A DNA stretch of 64,000 nt, taken from contig NZ_SDGU01000052.1 in NCBI RefSeq assembly GCF_004118635.1, positions 1 to 64,000 on the forward strand. The letters are read 5' to 3'. Position numbers and translations under genes: made by a program. The number at the start of each line of letters is the position of its first letter. Position 1 is the first letter of the stretch. This DNA comes from Chlorobaculum sp. 24CR (lineage in GTDB: Bacteria; Bacteroidota; Chlorobiia; Chlorobiales; Chlorobiaceae). This document shows positions 18,350 to 28,260 of the stretch, in pieces. Below the pieces are notes generated by a model. That model did no database searches. It was not told where the DNA came from and saw nothing but the letters and a program-made list of their open reading frames with translations.

Positions 18350-18561
18350 GCTTATTTGAAAGAAAAGGCACCTCTAAAAAGCGTCATGAGCGCCATGAGT
18401 GCAAGGTGGATGGAGCGCAGAAACCGGAATGTTCTTTTGTCCATGAGGATTTTGAGCACCACCCAACGCAGCAATCAGGGGGCGCGGCAGGTTTGTAGAG
18501 ATGCCTTGAATACCCTACCCAATCCGTCGCACAAGTCAAATAGAAACAAGGAGAACCAGCC

Positions 18562-19281
18562 ATGCTAAAATACCGGAGAATATTGCTCAAGATCAGTGGT
18601 GAATCGCTTGCCGGAGAGAGCGGATATGGCATCGATGCCGGTGTTCTGGAAAGCTTTGCCGACGACATCAAGGAGGCCATCGATCTCGGTGCCGAGATCG
18701 CGCTGGTGATTGGCGGCGGCAATATTTTCCGGGGCCTGTCCAAAGCCGCGGCCTCGATGGATCGCGTGCAGGCCGATTACATGGGAATGCTCGCCACGGT
18801 CATCAACTCGCTGGCGTTGCAGGATGCGCTTGAGCGCAAGGGCATCTACACCCGCCTGGTGACCGCCATCAAAATGGAGCAGATCGCCGAGCCGTTCATC
18901 CGCCGCCGCGCGGTGCGCCACCTCGAAAAAGGGCGCGTCGTCATCTTCGGCGCAGGCACCGGCAACCCCTACTTCACCACCGATACCGCCGCCTCGCTCC
19001 GCGCCATCGAAATCGAGGCCGACGTCATCGTCAAGGGTACCAGAGTCGAGGGGGTTTACGATTCCGATCCCGAAAAGAATCCCGACGCGGAGTTCTTCCC
19101 CAACATCTCCTACGTCGATGTGATCCGCAAAAACCTCAGGGTGATGGATATGACCGCCATCACGCTCTGCCGCGAAAACACCCTGCCAATCGTGGTGATG
19201 AACATGAACACCAAGGGAAACTTCACCCGTCTGCTCAAAGGCGAACCAATCGGTACGCTCGTGCACGTGGGTGATGAATGA
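18562..19281 (+). CDS. pyrH: UMP kinase
   Basis: PyrH phosphorylates UMP to UDP. The 239-residue product has the amino-acid-kinase features: [13 protein letters not shown] start, [12 protein letters not shown] near residue 51, [15 protein letters not shown] near 131, and the [13 protein letters not shown] segment near 160. It follows tsf, as in many bacteria. Its TGA is followed directly by a 28-bp AT repeat and a terminator. Confidence 0.96.
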   Translation: MLKYRRILLKISGESLAGESGYGIDAGVLESFADDIKEAIDLGAEIALVIGGGNIFRGLSKAAASMDRVQADYMGMLATVINSLALQDALERKGIYTRLVTAIKMEQIAEPFIRRRAVRHLEKGRVVIFGAGTGNPYFTTDTAASLRAIEIEADVIVKGTRVEGVYDSDPEKNPDAEFFPNISYVDVIRKNLRVMDMTAITLCRENTLPIVVMNMNTKGNFTRLLKGEPIGTLVHVGDE

Positions 19282-19309
19282 TGAATTATGAATGTTGAAT
19301 GATGAATTG
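19282..19309. repeat. 28-bp AT-rich repeat, copy 2 (after pyrH)
   Basis: Identical to 1427-1454 after hypC at 27 of 28 positions and placed in the same way, between a stop codon and a GGGC-type terminator hairpin. Confidence 0.8.
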
Positions 19310-19314
19310 CAAGA

Positions 19315-19345
19315 GGGGCGAGCGGGAAGGTTCGCCCTTTTTTTG
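19315..19345 (+). terminator. Intrinsic terminator after pyrH
   Basis: GGGCGA (19316-19321) pairs with TCGCCC (19332-19337), followed by seven T residues. Confidence 0.8.
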
Positions 19346-19361
19346 TATAGAATCGGACCGG

Positions 19362-19862
19362 TCAGTCCGATGTGATTGATCCGTCCGATCCGTCCGATCC
19401 GTCCAGTTCACCGCTCATCACCAGCTCCACGGTTTCGCGAATGGTTTCCCAGTCGAAGCCACGGTTTTTGAGGAAAGTGATGAGCTTTTTCTTTTTCTGG
19501 TCGGGGGGGGCGGTAAGGGTGCGTAGCTTTTTTTCTGCGGCGGCGCGGCACAGCTCGGCCTGGTCGCAGTTGGTGATTGCTTCGTCGATGATTTTGTCGG
19601 GAAGTCCTTTCTGCCTGAGGCGGGCGAGGGTCTTGAGTTTGCCTTCCGGCCTGCGGCGGGCCATGCTCGTCATGCAGCTTTGCGCGAAGGCGCGGTCATC
19701 GGTCAGGCCAAGCTCGTCAAGTCTTTCAAGGGCTTTTGAAATCGCTTCGGAATCGAACCCTTTTTTCTTCAGCTTGGCTTCGAGTTCGGCTCTTCCGTGA
19801 GCTCTTCCGGCCAGCAGCCGGAAGGCATGGTCGAGCGCGGAACTCTTTTTTCCCTCATCCAT
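19362..19862 (-). CDS. recX: RecX regulatory protein
   Basis: RecX modulates RecA filament growth. The 166-residue product is built of three-helix RecX repeats ([52 protein letters not shown]). Its start overlaps the end of the upstream bchQ-like gene by 8 bp, so the two are probably translated from one mRNA. The C-terminal tail [14 protein letters not shown] is encoded by a 9-bp tandem repeat and is unlike normal RecX ends, suggesting that a repeat expanded into the gene. Confidence 0.9.
   Translation of the reverse strand: MDEGKKSSALDHAFRLLAGRAHGRAELEAKLKKKGFDSEAISKALERLDELGLTDDRAFAQSCMTSMARRRPEGKLKTLARLRQKGLPDKIIDEAITNCDQAELCRAAAEKKLRTLTAPPDQKKKKLITFLKNRGFDWETIRETVELVMSGELDGSDGSDGSITSD
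19378..19404. repeat. 9-bp tandem repeat inside the 3' end of recX
   Basis: Three exact copies of GATCCGTCC in a row encode the Asp-Gly-Ser repeats at the RecX C-terminus on the minus strand. Confidence 0.85.
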
Positions 19863-21276
19863 TCAGGAGCGGTTTCACGCCCGACAGCATGGCCGGGTTC
19901 ATCTTGTGGTCGCGCTCGAAGGTTTTGAGCTGCGCGGAAAGGTGCGTTTTGAAGGCGATGCTGGTGACCAGATTGATGAGCTTTCTCGGATTGTGAACCG
20001 TTCTGAGCAGAATCTCCCTCCATGTGTAAACGTTGACGTAGCTCTTGAGCACTTTGTACTGGAAGAGCAGTGGCTCGTAGCGGTCAGACTTGATGACCAG
20101 ATGCAGGGCGTTGTATTTTTCCCAGTCCTCGATGGTGATCAGGCCGTTTTCCTTGTATTCGAGGTACATCTGCGTACCTGGGTAGGGGGTGATGATCTGG
20201 AAGATGGGCATGAAGATGTGATTCTTCTTGACGAACTGCACCAGCTCGTCGATGTCCTCGAAGGTGTCGATGGCCGGGTTGAACAGGAAGTTGCCCTGGA
20301 TGTTCAGCCCCGCCTTGCGGCAGTCGTCGATGATCTTCGAGTACTTCTCCGCCGAGTTGACGTGCCCCTTGTTGTAGGCTTCGAGCGTGCTCTGCTTGAT
20401 CGATTCGAGACCGGCGAGCACGAAGTTGCAACCGGCCTCCACCAGCTTTTTGACCGTGGTCGGGTCTTCGAGGAAGTTGATGCTGAGGAAGACGCTGAAG
20501 GTGATGTCGCACTCCTTGAGCAGGTCGAGCGACGCCCAGAGCTTGTTCTTGTTGATGCCGAGGTTTTCGTCGGTAAGCATGAACCAGGGCTTCGAGTTCT
20601 TGCCGTTCGCCTTGAAGAAGTACTTTTTCGCCTCCTCGATCTGGTGCTTCAGCGACTCCGGATCCTGCACCCGGTACTGTTTGCCGGTGAAGTTTGGCGT
20701 GACGCAGAAGGAGCAGTTGAACGGACAGCCGCGGGTGACGTAAATCGGAATCGACTTGGTGCCGTCAACCTTCGTGCGCTTGGAGGCTTTCGCGATTCTG
20801 GCGTAGTCGAGCGGCGTGATCGACTTGACCGGCGGAAAATCCTTGGAGTCGTAGCGCTCCTTGAGGCGGTTGTTGGCCACGTCGTCGAGCAGGGTCGTCC
20901 AGAGATTGTCGGCCTCGCCAACCACGATGCAGTTCGCGTGAGAGGCCGCCTCGTCGGGATTGAACGAAATGTGCAGGCCGCCGAGCACCACGGTTTTACC
21001 GCGCTTGCGGAACTCGTCGGCGATCTCGTAGGCTCGGGTCGCTTCGATGGTTCGGGAGGTGATGCCGATCATGTCATAGTCGCCATCGTAATTGACCTTG
21101 TCGTGGAAGTGCTCGTCCACGAGTTCGATCTGGTGCTGGGGTGGCGTCAGGCTCGTCAAAACGCCGAGCGCCATGTGGAAGAGAGGCTTCTGGTTGCTGT
21201 CGTCATCCAGTTTGCCCTGCGGAGATACGAGCAGGATTTTCAAGGGCCGGGTGGCTGCTGGGTCGGGAAATTGCAT
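19855..21276 (-). CDS. bchQ: B12-binding radical SAM protein, probable bacteriochlorophyllide C-8 methyltransferase BchQ
   Basis: BchQ adds methyl groups to the C-8 ethyl side chain of BChl c/d/e precursors in green sulfur bacteria. The 473-residue product has an N-terminal cobalamin-binding-like domain ([42 protein letters not shown]) and a radical SAM domain with the GCPFNCSFC CxxxCxxC motif near residue 190. The name rests on family resemblance and on its place divergent from a BchV-like gene, which recalls the Chlorobaculum tepidum arrangement; BchR or another paralogue is possible. An upstream in-frame extension exists, but MQFPDP gives the normal start. recX follows with an overlap. Confidence 0.7.
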   Translation of the reverse strand: MQFPDPAATRPLKILLVSPQGKLDDDSNQKPLFHMALGVLTSLTPPQHQIELVDEHFHDKVNYDGDYDMIGITSRTIEATRAYEIADEFRKRGKTVVLGGLHISFNPDEAASHANCIVVGEADNLWTTLLDDVANNRLKERYDSKDFPPVKSITPLDYARIAKASKRTKVDGTKSIPIYVTRGCPFNCSFCVTPNFTGKQYRVQDPESLKHQIEEAKKYFFKANGKNSKPWFMLTDENLGINKNKLWASLDLLKECDITFSVFLSINFLEDPTTVKKLVEAGCNFVLAGLESIKQSTLEAYNKGHVNSAEKYSKIIDDCRKAGLNIQGNFLFNPAIDTFEDIDELVQFVKKNHIFMPIFQIITPYPGTQMYLEYKENGLITIEDWEKYNALHLVIKSDRYEPLLFQYKVLKSYVNVYTWREILLRTVHNPRKLINLVTSIAFKTHLSAQLKTFERDHKMNPAMLSGVKPLLNG

Positions 21277-21521
21277 CAGGTGAAAAAACCGGATTGATAC
21301 TAAAAAACCATGACTCTGTATTGCAGGATTGCCCGATCCTGAAAGGCGATGGAGGCGGGCGCGCAACCTGTCTGGTGAAACCTACGAAACCTGCCGAATT
21401 TAGCAAAATATTCGATAGTTAACAATTACGTCGATGCTGTAAAAAAGATCGTTGCAGAAGCGCAATTTCGGCTTTCAGAGGTTTTTCAGGGTATCCGGAT
21501 TTTACTATATTCCCTCCTTCG

Positions 21522-21540
21522 TACAGCCGGGCCGGCTGTA
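21522..21540. promoter_or_regulatory. 19-bp palindrome in the bchQ-bchV promoter region
   Basis: TACAGCCG-GGC-CGGCTGTA is a perfect inverted repeat with 8-bp arms. It lies 41 bp upstream of bchV and between divergent pigment genes, so it could be an operator. It could also form a hairpin in the bchV leader. Confidence 0.5.
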
Positions 21541-21580
21541 TTACAATCGTCCAATTCTCAGTTGCAAGTTTCAAGACTTC

Positions 21581-22054
21581 ATGCCTCGCTATACACCTGA
21601 ACAGCTCGCCAAACGCAACGCATCGGTCTGGACCGACATCCAGATCATTCTGGCTCCCATACAGTTTTTCATTTTTCTTGGCGGTATAACGCTCAATACC
21701 CTCTACGCATTCAATATCGCCAGCATCGATTTTTACTGGATCAGCATCGCCATTCTGTTCAAGACCCTCTTTTTCGCCATCCTGTTCATTACGGGCATGT
21801 TTTTCGAGAAGGAGATTTTCGACCAGTGGGTCTATTCCAAAGAGTTTTTCTGGGAGGATGTGGGCAGCACGGTGGCGGCCTTTTTCCATCTGCTCTATTT
21901 CGTGATGGCGTGGATGGGGTATCCGGAGCATGTGCTGGTCGTCGAGGCTTACATTGCCTACCTGACCTACGTGATGAACGCTTTGCAGTATCTGGTGAGG
22001 ATCATTCTCGAAAAAAATAATGAACGAAAGCTGAAGGGGCAGGGGACGATCTGA
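21581..22054 (+). CDS. bchV: 3-vinyl bacteriochlorophyllide hydratase, BchV/BchF family
   Basis: The enzyme hydrates the C-3 vinyl group to 3-(1-hydroxyethyl), needed for BChl aggregation in chlorosomes. The 157-residue product begins [19 protein letters not shown], followed by [17 protein letters not shown], strongly like BchF family proteins, and has about four membrane helices. Green sulfur bacteria carry two paralogues, BchF and BchV; the neighbouring bchQ-like gene points to BchV. The ATG at 21581 is chosen because upstream codons are not conserved in the family. Confidence 0.82.
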   Translation: MPRYTPEQLAKRNASVWTDIQIILAPIQFFIFLGGITLNTLYAFNIASIDFYWISIAILFKTLFFAILFITGMFFEKEIFDQWVYSKEFFWEDVGSTVAAFFHLLYFVMAWMGYPEHVLVVEAYIAYLTYVMNALQYLVRIILEKNNERKLKGQGTI

Positions 22055-22098
22055 TCTCCGTCCTGTTCTGCCGCTTGTCAGCATAGCTTGCGCCGATT

Positions 22099-22320
22099 AT
22101 GAATTACAGTTTCAAGACGCTCTGGAATGTGATGTTTCTGGCCATCGGGCCGGTCTGGTTTTTGCTGGTCTGGATGATCTGGTCTTCCGGACAGCTCACG
22201 ACAGCGCACGATCGGATACTCTATTTCGCCCTGATCATTCCGGGCTTTATTCTGATTTATTTCTCAGGCTTTCTGATTCAGAAGCGTCATGCAAAAAAAA
22301 TACAGGGTCTGCACTCCTGA
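22099..22320 (+). CDS. Small two-helix membrane protein of unknown function
   Basis: A 73-residue protein with two membrane helices (about residues 9-29, NVMFLAIGPVWFLLVWMIW, and 41-62, ILYFALIIPGFILIYFSG) and a basic C-terminus (QKRHAKKIQ). It lies 44 bp after bchV on the same strand, so a role with pigment enzymes is possible, but no family was recognised. Confidence 0.6.
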   Translation: MNYSFKTLWNVMFLAIGPVWFLLVWMIWSSGQLTTAHDRILYFALIIPGFILIYFSGFLIQKRHAKKIQGLHS

Positions 22321-22368
22321 GCAGCGCATCGCAACTTTAACCGTGATTACAGGAATAGTTCAATCCTT

Positions 22369-24489
22369 ATGAAGAATCTCTGGAACGAGTCCGATCTGAA
22401 CATGACGGCGGCGGGCCGCATCGATGCCGCCGATACTCCCTCCGAACTGGTGGAGCTGGTCTATGCGTCGAGGCTGCTCGGCAAGGATGACCGGCTGGTC
22501 ATGCACGGCGGCGGCAATACTTCCGTCAAGAGCGTCCTGACCGATTTTATCGGCAATCACGCCAACGTGATCTACATCAAGGCCAGTGGCGTCAATCTCG
22601 CCTCGGTCGATGCCGGTGATTTTACGCCGGTGCGCATCGATCCGCTTCGCAAGCTGCAACAGATGTACGCCTCCGGCCAGCGCCACAGCGAGGAGGATAT
22701 TCGGGATTTTTCGACCAGGGAGTTCAAGAATTTTCTCTTCCTGAACCTCTTCACCCTGACCGACCACATGGTCAGCCGCTCGCTCAGCCCTTCGATTGAA
22801 ACCCTGCTCCACGCCTTTCTGCCTCATCGCTACATCATGCACACCCACTCGCTGGCGCTGCTCACGCTGAGCAACCAGACCGACGGGGCGCGCCTGTGCC
22901 GCGAGGCGCTGGGCGACGGCTACGGGCAGGCGCCCTACATCCAGCCGGGTCTCGGCCTGGCCAACCTCGCCCATGACGCTTACGAGGCAAATCCGTCGAT
23001 CGAGGGACTCGTGATGCACAAGCATGGTCTCGTCACTTTCGGCGACTCCGCCAGAGAGGCCTATGACCGGATGATCGATGGCGTCAATCGCATCGAGGAG
23101 CGCATCGCTTCTGCTGAACGCAAGGCGTTCGCCGTGGCTGAGATGCCGTCGCAGATCGCCAGCGTCGAACAGGTCGCGCCCATCGTGCGCGGCGCGTGCT
23201 CGTTCGAGAAGACGCCCGGCGAAAAGGATTACCAGAGCTTTGTGCTCGAATTCAGAACCTCGCCCGCGCTGCTGGACTACCTCAAAATCGCCGACCTGGA
23301 GGCGTTCGCCAAAAAAGGGGCGATGACGCCGGACTTCATCATCCGCACCAAGAACCACCCGCTTGTCGCGCCCGCGCCGGATGCTGCCGATCTCGATGGA
23401 TTCCGCGCCGCAATCCGTGAGCGCGTCGAGCGCTTCACCGAGGAGTACCGCGCCTACTTCGAGCGCCAGCAGGCGGCCACCGGCATGGAGGTTTCGATGA
23501 TCGATCCGATGCCGCGCGTCGTGCTCGTGCCGGGTCTCGGCCTGTTCGGCCTCGGACGCTCCGTCGCCGACGCCAGGCTCACGGCGGACATCGCCGAGCA
23601 CTCGGCGGTGGCGATGCTCGATGCCGAGTCTATCGGCTGTTTCGAGTCGATTTCGGAGAAGGATGCGTTCGAGATCGAGTACTGGGACATGGAGCAGGCC
23701 AAGGTGCGCAAGAGCCGCAACGGGGGCGAGTTCGCCGGAAAGGTGGCGCTGGTCACGGGTGGCGCGGGCGCGATCGGCCTGGCCACGGCGAAGGCGTTCA
23801 AGCAGAAAGGCGCGGAGATCGTGCTGATGGATCTCGATCCGGCGGCGCTCGAAAAGGCGGCGACGGAACTCGGCTCCGGCACACTCGCCATTCCCTGCGA
23901 TGTCACCAATTCCGCGGCGGTCGGCGCGGCGTTCGACGCGGTCTGCCGCGCTTTCGGCGGCCTCGACATCGTCGTCTCCAACGTCGGCGTCGCATGGCAG
24001 GGCAGGATCGGCGACGTTTCCGACGAGCTGCTCCGCAGGAGCTTCGAGCTCAACTTCTTTTCGCACCAGACTATTTCGCAGCAGGCCGTCCGCATCATGC
24101 GCCGCCAGGGCACGGGCGGGGTGCTGCTCTACAACGTTTCGAAACAGGCGGTCAATCCCGGCCCGGACTTTGGCCCCTACGGCCTGCCGAAAGCCGCGAC
24201 CCTCTTTTTGCTCCGCCAGTACGCGCTCGACCACGGGCGCGACGGCATCCGCGCCAATGGTGTCAATGCCGACCGCATCCGCAGCGGCCTGCTCACGCCG
24301 GAGATGATCAAGGCCCGTTCGGCGGCGCGCGGACTCTCCGAAAGAGATTACATGGCGGGCAATCTGCTCGGCCTCGAAGTGTCGGCGGAGGATGTGGCCG
24401 ATGCGTTCGTCCATCTGGCGCTCGAAACCAAGACGACCGGCTCGATCACCACGGTTGACGGTGGCAACATCGCCGCCGCGCTGAGGTAA
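22369..24489 (+). CDS. Bifunctional class II aldolase/short-chain dehydrogenase (RhaD-like fusion)
   Basis: A 706-residue fusion. Residues about 20-250 are a class II (zinc) aldolase domain with MHGGGNTSVK near 44 and the HTHSLALL metal-binding pair near 160. Residues about 455-700 are an SDR with VALVTGGAGAIGLATAKAF near 459, the SNVGVAW and catalytic SK/YxxxK-type segments (YGLPKAAT near 605), and IANxxA-type end. Rhamnulose-phosphate aldolase/lactaldehyde dehydrogenase fusions have this layout, but the true substrate here is unknown. The following genes encode an LsrF-like aldolase and a RuBisCO-like protein, suggesting one sugar-phosphate pathway. Confidence 0.85.
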   Translation: MKNLWNESDLNMTAAGRIDAADTPSELVELVYASRLLGKDDRLVMHGGGNTSVKSVLTDFIGNHANVIYIKASGVNLASVDAGDFTPVRIDPLRKLQQMYASGQRHSEEDIRDFSTREFKNFLFLNLFTLTDHMVSRSLSPSIETLLHAFLPHRYIMHTHSLALLTLSNQTDGARLCREALGDGYGQAPYIQPGLGLANLAHDAYEANPSIEGLVMHKHGLVTFGDSAREAYDRMIDGVNRIEERIASAERKAFAVAEMPSQIASVEQVAPIVRGACSFEKTPGEKDYQSFVLEFRTSPALLDYLKIADLEAFAKKGAMTPDFIIRTKNHPLVAPAPDAADLDGFRAAIRERVERFTEEYRAYFERQQAATGMEVSMIDPMPRVVLVPGLGLFGLGRSVADARLTADIAEHSAVAMLDAESIGCFESISEKDAFEIEYWDMEQAKVRKSRNGGEFAGKVALVTGGAGAIGLATAKAFKQKGAEIVLMDLDPAALEKAATELGSGTLAIPCDVTNSAAVGAAFDAVCRAFGGLDIVVSNVGVAWQGRIGDVSDELLRRSFELNFFSHQTISQQAVRIMRRQGTGGVLLYNVSKQAVNPGPDFGPYGLPKAATLFLLRQYALDHGRDGIRANGVNADRIRSGLLTPEMIKARSAARGLSERDYMAGNLLGLEVSAEDVADAFVHLALETKTTGSITTVDGGNIAAALR

Positions 24490-24540
24490 TCCATAGCGTA
24501 GTTTTCATTTAAAACCATAACCCAATCTGGAGGTCTCACG

Positions 24541-25422
24541 ATGGCGGAGTACGATAAGGACAAACAGGCGAAAGAGTATTACACCGATGTACCGGTCAAC
24601 AATTACGGCTTCTTTCTCAAAGGCGCTCACTCGCTCGACTGGGGCATGAAGAACCGCCTGTCGAGGATTTTCCGTCCCGACACCGGCAAGACCGTGATGT
24701 TCGCCATCGACCACGGTTACTTCCAGGGGCCGACCACCGGCCTGGAGCGCCCCGACGTGAATATCGTGCCGCTCATGAAGCACGCCGACGCCATCATGCT
24801 GACCCGCGGCATTCTGCGCACCACCGTGCCGCCGAGCCTCACCAAGGCTGTCGTCATGCGGTGCAGCGGCGGGCCGAGCATCCTCAAGGAGCTTTCGGAC
24901 GAGGAGCTGGCCGTTGACATCGAGGACGCCATCCGCATGAACGTGGCCTGCATCACGCTTCAGGTCTTCATCGGCGGCGAGTACGAGACCCGCTCGATCC
25001 ACAACATGACCAGGCTGGTTGACATGGGCCTGCGCTACGGCATTCCGACGATGGCCGTGACCGCGGTCGGCAAGGATATGGTGCGCGACGCGAAGTACTT
25101 CCGCCTCGCCACCCGCATTTGCGCGGAACTCGGCGCGCAGATCGTCAAAACCTACTATGTGCCGGAAGATTTCGAGACCGTCGTTGCCTCCTGCCCGGTA
25201 CCGATTGTGATGGCTGGCGGCAAGAAGCTCCCCGAAATCGAAGCGCTGACCATGTCGTACAACGCGATCCAGGAGGGCGCTGCTGGCGTCGATATGGGCC
25301 GCAACATCTTCCAGAGCGACAATCCCGAAGAGATGATGCTGGCGGTCAACAAGATCGTCCACGAGGGTTATACTCCGAACGAAGCCTTCGAATACTTCAA
25401 TTCGCTCAAGGCGGAGAAGTGA
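24541..25422 (+). CDS. DhnA/LsrF-like class I aldolase family protein
   Basis: The 293-residue product is a DeoC/FbaB-type Schiff-base aldolase of the LsrF branch: [16 protein letters not shown] near residue 50, [14 protein letters not shown] near 86, [13 protein letters not shown] near 200 with the likely Schiff-base Lys, and [11 protein letters not shown] near 221. LsrF processes a phosphorylated AI-2 derivative, but no other lsr genes are nearby; an equivalent role in a C5/C6 phospho-sugar path is inferred. An AGGAGG-like GGAGGTC ribosome-binding site precedes the ATG. Two hairpins separate it from the next gene. Confidence 0.85.
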   Translation: MAEYDKDKQAKEYYTDVPVNNYGFFLKGAHSLDWGMKNRLSRIFRPDTGKTVMFAIDHGYFQGPTTGLERPDVNIVPLMKHADAIMLTRGILRTTVPPSLTKAVVMRCSGGPSILKELSDEELAVDIEDAIRMNVACITLQVFIGGEYETRSIHNMTRLVDMGLRYGIPTMAVTAVGKDMVRDAKYFRLATRICAELGAQIVKTYYVPEDFETVVASCPVPIVMAGGKKLPEIEALTMSYNAIQEGAAGVDMGRNIFQSDNPEEMMLAVNKIVHEGYTPNEAFEYFNSLKAEK

Positions 25423-25429
25423 TTTGCCT

Positions 25430-25492
25430 GGCGGAGCTTTTTTCCGCCGTAATTGTTAACCGGGAGGTGGCCGAATCTGCCTCCCGCTTTTT
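25430..25492 (+). terminator. Two tandem hairpins between the LsrF-like and RuBisCO-like genes
   Basis: GGCGGA...TCCGCC (25430-25448) is followed by CGGGAGG...CCTCCCG (25461-25486) with a CTTTTTAT tail. The second has terminator form; read-through into the RuBisCO-like gene could be partial. Confidence 0.65.
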
Positions 25493-25523
25493 ATAACTGC
25501 GCAGCGGCTGATCGGATCAAATT

Positions 25524-26831
25524 ATGAATGCTGAAGACGTCAAAGGTTTTTTTGCTTCCAGGGAATCGCTCGACATGGAGCAATACCTTGTGCTCGATTA
25601 CTACCTCGAATGCGTGGGTGATATCGAGACGGCTCTCGCCCACTTTTGCAGTGAACAGTCAACCGCTCAGTGGAAGCGGGTCGGCGTCGATGAAGATTTT
25701 CGTCCGGTGCACGCCGCCAAGGTGATCGATTACGAGGTGATCGAGGAGCTGGAGCAGCTCAGCTATCCGGTCAAGCACTCCGAGACGGGCAAGATTCATG
25801 CCTGCCGCGTGACCATCGCCCATCCGCACTGCAATTTCGGCCCGAAGATTCCCAATCTTCTCACCGCCGTCTGCGGCGAGGGCACCTACTTCACGCCCGG
25901 CGTTCCGGTGGTCAAGCTGATGGACATTCAGTTTCCCGACACCTATCTCGCCGATTTCGAAGGGCCGAAGTTCGGCATCGAGGGGCTGCGCGACATTCTC
26001 AACGCCCACGGACGCCCGATCTTTTTCGGCGTCGTCAAACCCAATATCGGCCTCAGTCCCCAGGAGTTTTCGGAGATCGCCTACCAGAGCTGGCTGGGCG
26101 GACTCGATATCGCCAAGGATGACGAGATGCTGGCCGACGTGACCTGGTCGAGTATCGAAGAGCGGGCGGCTCATCTCGGCAAGGCGAGGCGCAAGGCGGA
26201 GGCCGAGACCGGCGAACCCAAGATTTACCTGGCCAACATCACCGACGAGGTGGACAGCCTGATGGAGAAGCACGACGTCGCCGTGCGCAACGGCGCGAAC
26301 GCTTTGCTCATCAATGCGCTGCCGGTGGGGCTGAGCGCGGTACGGATGCTCAGCAACTACACGCAGGTGCCGCTCATCGGCCACTTCCCGTTCATCGCCT
26401 CGTTCAGCCGGATGGAAAAATACGGCATCCACTCCAAAGTGATGACGAAATTACAGCGCCTTGCCGGACTCGACGTGGTCATCATGCCCGGTTTCGGCGA
26501 CCGCATGATGACTCCCGAGGAGGAGGTGATCGAAAATGTGATCGAGTGCACCAAACCGATGGGGCGCATCAAGCCCTGTCTTCCCGTGCCCGGCGGCAGT
26601 GATTCGGCGCTGACGCTCGAAACGGTCTGGCGCAAGGTCGGCAATGTCGATTTCGGCTTCGTGCCGGGGCGCGGCGTGTTCGGTCATCCGATGGGGCCGA
26701 AGGCTGGCGCGAAAAGCATCAGGCAGGCGTGGGAGGCCATCGAGCAGGGCATTTCAATCGAAACTTACGCCGAGACCCATCCCGAGCTTCAGGCAATGAT
26801 CGACCTGACCGCGCTGAAAAAGCAGGACTGA
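25524..26831 (+). CDS. Form IV RuBisCO-like protein (RLP)
   Basis: The 435-residue product has a RuBisCO large-subunit fold: N-terminal domain to about 130, then the barrel with [12 protein letters not shown] near residue 170, [13 protein letters not shown] near 194, and [10 protein letters not shown] near 290. The loop 6 region reads PVPGGSDSA instead of the Lys-containing KLEGE form, so carbon fixation is not expected. RLPs of green sulfur bacteria have been tied to sulfur metabolism and stress; the enzyme reaction is unsettled. It stands after an aldolase/SDR fusion and an LsrF-like aldolase and before an SDR, so a sugar-phosphate isomerase or enolase role in a shared path is plausible. 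Confidence 0.93.
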   Translation: MNAEDVKGFFASRESLDMEQYLVLDYYLECVGDIETALAHFCSEQSTAQWKRVGVDEDFRPVHAAKVIDYEVIEELEQLSYPVKHSETGKIHACRVTIAHPHCNFGPKIPNLLTAVCGEGTYFTPGVPVVKLMDIQFPDTYLADFEGPKFGIEGLRDILNAHGRPIFFGVVKPNIGLSPQEFSEIAYQSWLGGLDIAKDDEMLADVTWSSIEERAAHLGKARRKAEAETGEPKIYLANITDEVDSLMEKHDVAVRNGANALLINALPVGLSAVRMLSNYTQVPLIGHFPFIASFSRMEKYGIHSKVMTKLQRLAGLDVVIMPGFGDRMMTPEEEVIENVIECTKPMGRIKPCLPVPGGSDSALTLETVWRKVGNVDFGFVPGRGVFGHPMGPKAGAKSIRQAWEAIEQGISIETYAETHPELQAMIDLTALKKQD

Positions 26832-26865
26832 CGCGCGGCGCTGCCGGAAGCTGAAACGTGCCGTC

Positions 26866-27690
26866 ATGAAACAGCTCGAAAACAGGGTCGCCGTCATCAC
26901 CGGTTCGACCAAAGGCATCGGCAGGGCTATCGCCCGCGAGTTCGTCCGCGAGGGCGCGAAGGTGGTCATCACCTCCAGCCGCCGCGAAAATGTCGAAGCC
27001 GCCCTCCGCGACTATTCCGAAGAGTCGGTTTATGGCCATGTCTGCGACGTCTCGTCGTACGCCAGCGTCGAGGCTCTGGTCGAAGCAGCCGTCAGGCGGT
27101 TCGGCGCAATCGACTGCTTCATCAACAATGCCGGAATCTCCGACCCCTTCACCAGCGTCTGCGACAGCGACCCGGAAGCTTGGGCGCGGGTGATCGACAC
27201 CAATCTCAAGGGAACCTACAACGGCAGCCGGGCCGCCGCCCGCTACTTTTTGTCGTCCGGCAGGCGCGGCAAAATCATCAACATGGCCGGGTCGGGCACC
27301 GACAAAGGCTCGAACACCCCGTTCATTTCGGCCTACGGATCGACCAAGGCGGCCATCGCCCGCTTCACCTACGCCATGGCCGAAGAGTATCGCAAAACCG
27401 CTCTTTCGGTTATGCTGCTCCATCCCGGTTTGGTGCGCACGGAGATCAACAGCCCGGAGCGTCCGACCCCGGAACTGCAAAAGCAGCTCAAGACCTTCAA
27501 TATCATTCTCGACATTTTCGCGCAAAGCCCCGACCGGGCGGCGCGCTATGCGGTAAAAATGGCTTCACGGTGGAGCGATGGCAAGACGGGACTCTATCTC
27601 TCCGCGCTCGACGGAAAACGCAAGAAGATGATGCTTCTGAGCTATCCGTTTCGTAAACTGACGAACAGAATCGACCGGCAAACCCATTAA
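26866..27690 (+). CDS. Short-chain dehydrogenase/reductase
   Basis: A 274-residue classical SDR: VAVITGSTKGIGRAIAREF near residue 9 (NAD(P) binding), CDVSSYASVE, INNAGISDP near 85, and the active-site segment with MAGSG and YGSTKAA (Tyr and Lys near 155-159). It follows the RLP gene by 34 bp, so it probably belongs to the same operon. The substrate is unknown. Confidence 0.88.
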   Translation: MKQLENRVAVITGSTKGIGRAIAREFVREGAKVVITSSRRENVEAALRDYSEESVYGHVCDVSSYASVEALVEAAVRRFGAIDCFINNAGISDPFTSVCDSDPEAWARVIDTNLKGTYNGSRAAARYFLSSGRRGKIINMAGSGTDKGSNTPFISAYGSTKAAIARFTYAMAEEYRKTALSVMLLHPGLVRTEINSPERPTPELQKQLKTFNIILDIFAQSPDRAARYAVKMASRWSDGKTGLYLSALDGKRKKMMLLSYPFRKLTNRIDRQTH

Positions 27691-27701
27691 CCACGAACGC
27701 C

Positions 27702-28211
27702 ATGCGCAAGACGACCGGAACCCTTTTCGCGCTGCTCACACTTGTGACGCTCATTTTGCAGGGATGCTACAGCTTTTCTGGCGGAACGCTTCCTCCGCAT
27801 CTGCGCACGGTCGCCGTGCCGCTGTTCGATGACTCTACGCAGGCCGGTATCTCGGAGTTCAGGGAGGGCATCACCCGAAGCCTCATCAACAAGATCGAAT
27901 CGCAAAGCACACTTTCGATTGAAGCCGATCCTTCGCGCGCCGACTCGGTGCTGAATGGCTCGATCGTCTCCTACAGCGACGAGCCGAGCCAGCTCGGCAG
28001 CGCCACGGAGCGGGCCGTGACCAACAGGGTCACGATTGTTCTGGAAGCTGATTTCGACGACCAGGTCAAAAACAACAAGCTCTTCTCGCAAACCTTCGTC
28101 GGCTTCGCTGATTACCAGGCCGGAAATTACACCGCGCAGCAAGACGCTATAAAGAGCGCCTACAGCATGGCCGTTGACGACCTCTTCAACCAGATGATCT
28201 CGAACTGGTGA
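27702..28211 (+). CDS. LptE-like outer-membrane lipoprotein
   Basis: A 169-residue lipoprotein: signal peptide with lipobox LILQGC, then YSFSGGTLPPHLRTVAVPLFDDS, typical of the LptE branch found in Bacteroidota and Chlorobiota, which supports LPS insertion by LptD. It also has a NRVTIVLEADFDD strand. It follows the SDR by 11 bp. The function is inferred from the pattern. Confidence 0.78.
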   Translation: MRKTTGTLFALLTLVTLILQGCYSFSGGTLPPHLRTVAVPLFDDSTQAGISEFREGITRSLINKIESQSTLSIEADPSRADSVLNGSIVSYSDEPSQLGSATERAVTNRVTIVLEADFDDQVKNNKLFSQTFVGFADYQAGNYTAQQDAIKSAYSMAVDDLFNQMISNW

Positions 28212-28260
28212 GAAGAGAACTATGAATTGATAATGTGGGGGATGGTTCTTCGGCTCTTCA

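Noticed and set aside
22360-24414. A 684-codon open frame on the minus strand opposite the aldolase/SDR fusion
   Set aside because: It is the mirror of a real gene with typical motifs; its own translation has no domain pattern.
25524-26831. A carbon-fixing RuBisCO
   Set aside because: The loop-6 Lys is replaced by GGSDSA-type sequence and the organism fixes carbon by the reductive TCA cycle; it is a form IV RuBisCO-like protein.
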